The notes beneath the pieces are model-generated. The model saw nothing but the letters and a program-made list of their open reading frames with translations. It was not told the origin of the DNA and did no database searches. The translations under genes were made by a program, and so were the position numbers. A stretch of DNA of 6,037 bases from Dehalococcoidales bacterium (GTDB lineage Bacteria; Chloroflexota; Dehalococcoidia; Dehalococcoidales; UBA5760). This document shows, piece by piece, positions 4,723 through 6,037 of the stretch (position 1 is the first letter of the stretch; every line of letters begins with the position of its first letter). The stretch lies in contig JAQTTS010000133.1 in assembly GCA_028710655.1 (NCBI GenBank), forward strand, positions 1-6,037. The letters are read 5' to 3'.

Positions 4723-5475
4723 TTATTTCCGGGACTTCTTCTTCTTTTTGTCTGCCTTCTTGCTACTGGTCTTCTTGGCTTTGACCGTGACCTCAGTGGC
4801 AATCAGGTCCTCGTCCTCGTCGTAGGCTCCTTTGATAACAACAGTGGCTCCGACCTCTGGCTCGCCGTCGACCTCAGCGTCCTCGGTATAGACGTCCACC
4901 TCTTCGTCATCAATGACCACAGTCAGAACGTCGTCTTCCATCTCCTTGATGGTTCCGGTGTATTCCTCTTCCTCTCCAGAATCCTCTCCGCCATCTTCAC
5001 CGGTATCGGCTTCGCCAGCGTCTTCCTCACCGGCGTCGTCAGAGCCTTCGCCCTCATCAGAGCCAGACTCATCGCCTTCGTCTTCGAGATTCCAGACGTC
5101 AACCACGACGTTCTTCTCTTTGCCTTTGTATTTCTCGATTTCGACGCTGACGCCCATCTCCAGTCCTTTATAAGACGGGAGGTCCAGAGCCATCTTGGAC
5201 TTCGGAACCTCGACGCCCAGAGCTTCCAGGACTGCCCGGAGATTCCACAGGGACTGCTTCGTCAGACTGGTGATATACCAGAGCTTCTTGCCCTTGTATT
5301 CACCAGAGGGAATCTTCAGCTCCCAGTTCAGGTATGGGCCTTTGTCTCCCTCCTCCTGCTCGATGTCTTCCACCCTTACGTGGTAGTCACCTTCCGGAAT
5401 GAGTTCTCTGGTCTCGACATCGGTGAAGTCCACCGTCACCAGTTTGCCTGTCTTCTTGTGAGTTTTCTTTGCCAT
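4723..5475 (-). CDS. DUF669-type phage ssDNA-binding-like protein with a charged linker and extra C-terminal domain
   Basis: 250 residues in three parts. Residues 10-130 resemble DUF669, the SSB-like protein found next to Sak4-type ATPases: VDFTDVETRELIPEGDYHVRV, then a GPYLNWELKI segment, a KGKKLWYITSL segment and NLRAVLEALG. Residues 131-171 are an almost pure Asp/Glu/Gly/Ser linker. Residues 172-232 form a compact beta-rich unit (YTGTIKEMEDDVLTVVID ... VGATVVIKGAYDEDEDLIATEVTV) that looks like the small OB-like DUF5666 fold. The tail is Lys-rich (KKADKKKKKSRK). The start is fixed by the TAATG overlap with the Sak4-like gene and by AAGGAG about 10 nt upstream, so the two are probably translationally coupled. 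The role in single-strand binding is inferred from family and neighbourhood. The fused second domain and acidic linker are unusual; acidic tails of SSB proteins usually recruit partners, but here the acid stretch is internal. Confidence 0.82.
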   Translation of the reverse strand: MAKKTHKKTGKLVTVDFTDVETRELIPEGDYHVRVEDIEQEEGDKGPYLNWELKIPSGEYKGKKLWYITSLTKQSLWNLRAVLEALGVEVPKSKMALDLPSYKGLEMGVSVEIEKYKGKEKNVVVDVWNLEDEGDESGSDEGEGSDDAGEEDAGEADTGEDGGEDSGEEEEYTGTIKEMEDDVLTVVIDDEEVDVYTEDAEVDGEPEVGATVVIKGAYDEDEDLIATEVTVKAKKTSSKKADKKKKKSRK

Positions 5476-6037
5476 TAGAGTTCTTCTCCTTTCATTACTT
5501 TTATTATTTTGTCGAAGCTTGGGTCCAGGATTGAGCCTGGAGTCTTGTGTGTCTTGGGCGACCGTATCTTGGTGATATAGTAGGGATGCGGACCAATCCT
5601 CAGCATGTATCCAGTCAGTTCAACAACCTTACCTCCTTTTACTTTTTGTCTCTGTCGGATATAGGTATTGCCAATGACCTTGACGGCAGCATTAAGCGAC
5701 CTTGCCACAGAGGGAGACACAGCTGGTCCGACTTCCGGCTCCAGTCTTCCTTCTTCCTGTGATACCTCCTCGTCTTCATCAGAAGTGTTCTTCACTCTGT
5801 CTGGTGCAAGGAAGACCACGTGCATAGGCAGGTCTCTGAAGTTCATCAACCAGGTGTTCATCAGACCGGCGACTTCACCCCAGTTCCGTCTCGACAGACT
5901 GTCAGCCTCTCCGACGTTGTTGTCTGCCTTGACCTTGTCTATTGCGAGGTTCTGCATACCGTTCACTGTGTCCAGAACTGCCGTCTTATATGATTCTGGA
6001 TTCTTCTTGAGTGCCCAGTATACGTCTTCGACATCAG
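5475..6037 (-). CDS. Sak4-like RecA-fold ATPase (AAA_24 type), 5' end missing
   Basis: This frame is open to the right edge of the window, so the visible 186 residues are the C-terminal part of a longer protein. The N-terminal Walker A region lies outside. Near the start is a Walker B-like segment, TAVLDTV, followed by a region ending in WGEVAGLMNTWLMNFRDLPM and then HVVFLAPDR. This resembles phage Sak4/AAA_24 nucleotide-binding proteins, in which a hydrophobic strand ends in the Walker B Asp and a later strand gives VVFTAHE-like sequence. The C-terminal part (PSVARSLNAAVKVIGNTY, then YYITKIRSPKTHKTPGSI) fits the same family. Sak4 proteins are known as ATP-dependent single-strand annealing/recombination factors, commonly encoded beside an SSB-like protein, as here. 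A GTG at 5966 could be taken as a start, but coding similarity continues upstream of it, so it is not the real start. The stop codon TAA shares one base with the next ATG. Family call fairly sure; exact activity inferred. Confidence 0.83.
   Translation of the reverse strand, partial: DVEDVYWALKKNPESYKTAVLDTVNGMQNLAIDKVKADNNVGEADSLSRRNWGEVAGLMNTWLMNFRDLPMHVVFLAPDRVKNTSDEDEEVSQEEGRLEPEVGPAVSPSVARSLNAAVKVIGNTYIRQRQKVKGGKVVELTGYMLRIGPHPYYITKIRSPKTHKTPGSILDPSFDKIIKVMKGEEL

Noticed and set aside
4913..5173. Plus-strand open frame rich in Ser and Pro
   Set aside because: Antisense shadow of the Asp/Glu-rich linker of the DUF669 protein.
5964..5966. GTG at 5966 as the start of the ATPase gene
   Set aside because: The same frame continues upstream to the window edge with plausible family sequence, including a Walker B-like strand, so the gene is truncated by the window rather than starting here.
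1..6037. CRISPR array, tRNA or integrase attachment site
   Set aside because: No regularly spaced repeats, no tRNA-like fold with a T-loop, and no integrase gene seen.

Overview
The window looks like part of a tailed-phage or prophage genome from a bacterial host. All recognisable genes lie on the minus strand, so they read from right to left, and they overlap or abut tightly. Together they form a DNA replication/recombination module typical of phages: a Sak4-like RecA-fold ATPase, a DUF669 single-strand-DNA-binding-type protein, a VRR-NUC nuclease, a second PD-(D/E)XK-like protein, a DUF2786 protein and a SNF2-family helicase. Strong AGGAGG-type ribosome binding sites and TTTACA-N17-TAxAxT promoters fit a bacterial host. 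I cannot name the host. No integrase, structural gene, tRNA or CRISPR array is visible.

Layout in transcription order. The Sak4-like gene enters from the right edge with its 5' end missing and overlaps the DUF669 gene by 1 nt (TAATG). A 100-bp gap follows. It holds a 57-bp repeat (copy B) and a 17-bp RNA stem, and leads to the VRR-NUC gene. The 3' part of VRR-NUC carries a 103-bp promoter/leader cassette and overlaps the small nuclease-like gene by 86 nt. That gene overlaps DUF2786 by 8 nt, and DUF2786 overlaps the SNF2 helicase by 1 nt. The helicase frame stays open for 971 codons. After about 690 codons it passes through a second copy of the promoter/leader cassette, a strong Shine-Dalgarno site and an in-frame ATG, and later through another Shine-Dalgarno site plus ATG. 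It therefore appears to contain two in-frame downstream cistrons. The last is a charged Ala/Pro/Lys-rich protein with a small HTH-like C-terminal domain. The module ends in an elaborate hairpin terminator, followed by about 170 bp of non-coding DNA holding an inverted copy (A) of the 57-bp repeat and a perfect operator-like dyad.

The likely joint role is homologous recombination and replication of phage DNA. The ATPase would handle strand annealing or exchange, the DUF669 protein would bind single strands, the nucleases would cut or resolve intermediates, and the helicase would remodel forks or displace proteins. The most unusual content is regulatory. A duplicated promoter cassette (78% identical over 103 bp, no gaps) sits inside coding sequence and is read in different frames in its two copies. 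The 57-bp inverted repeats bracket the nuclease-helicase segment. An RNA stem has two G-U pairs that pair only in the minus-strand transcript. GATC is completely absent from the window.
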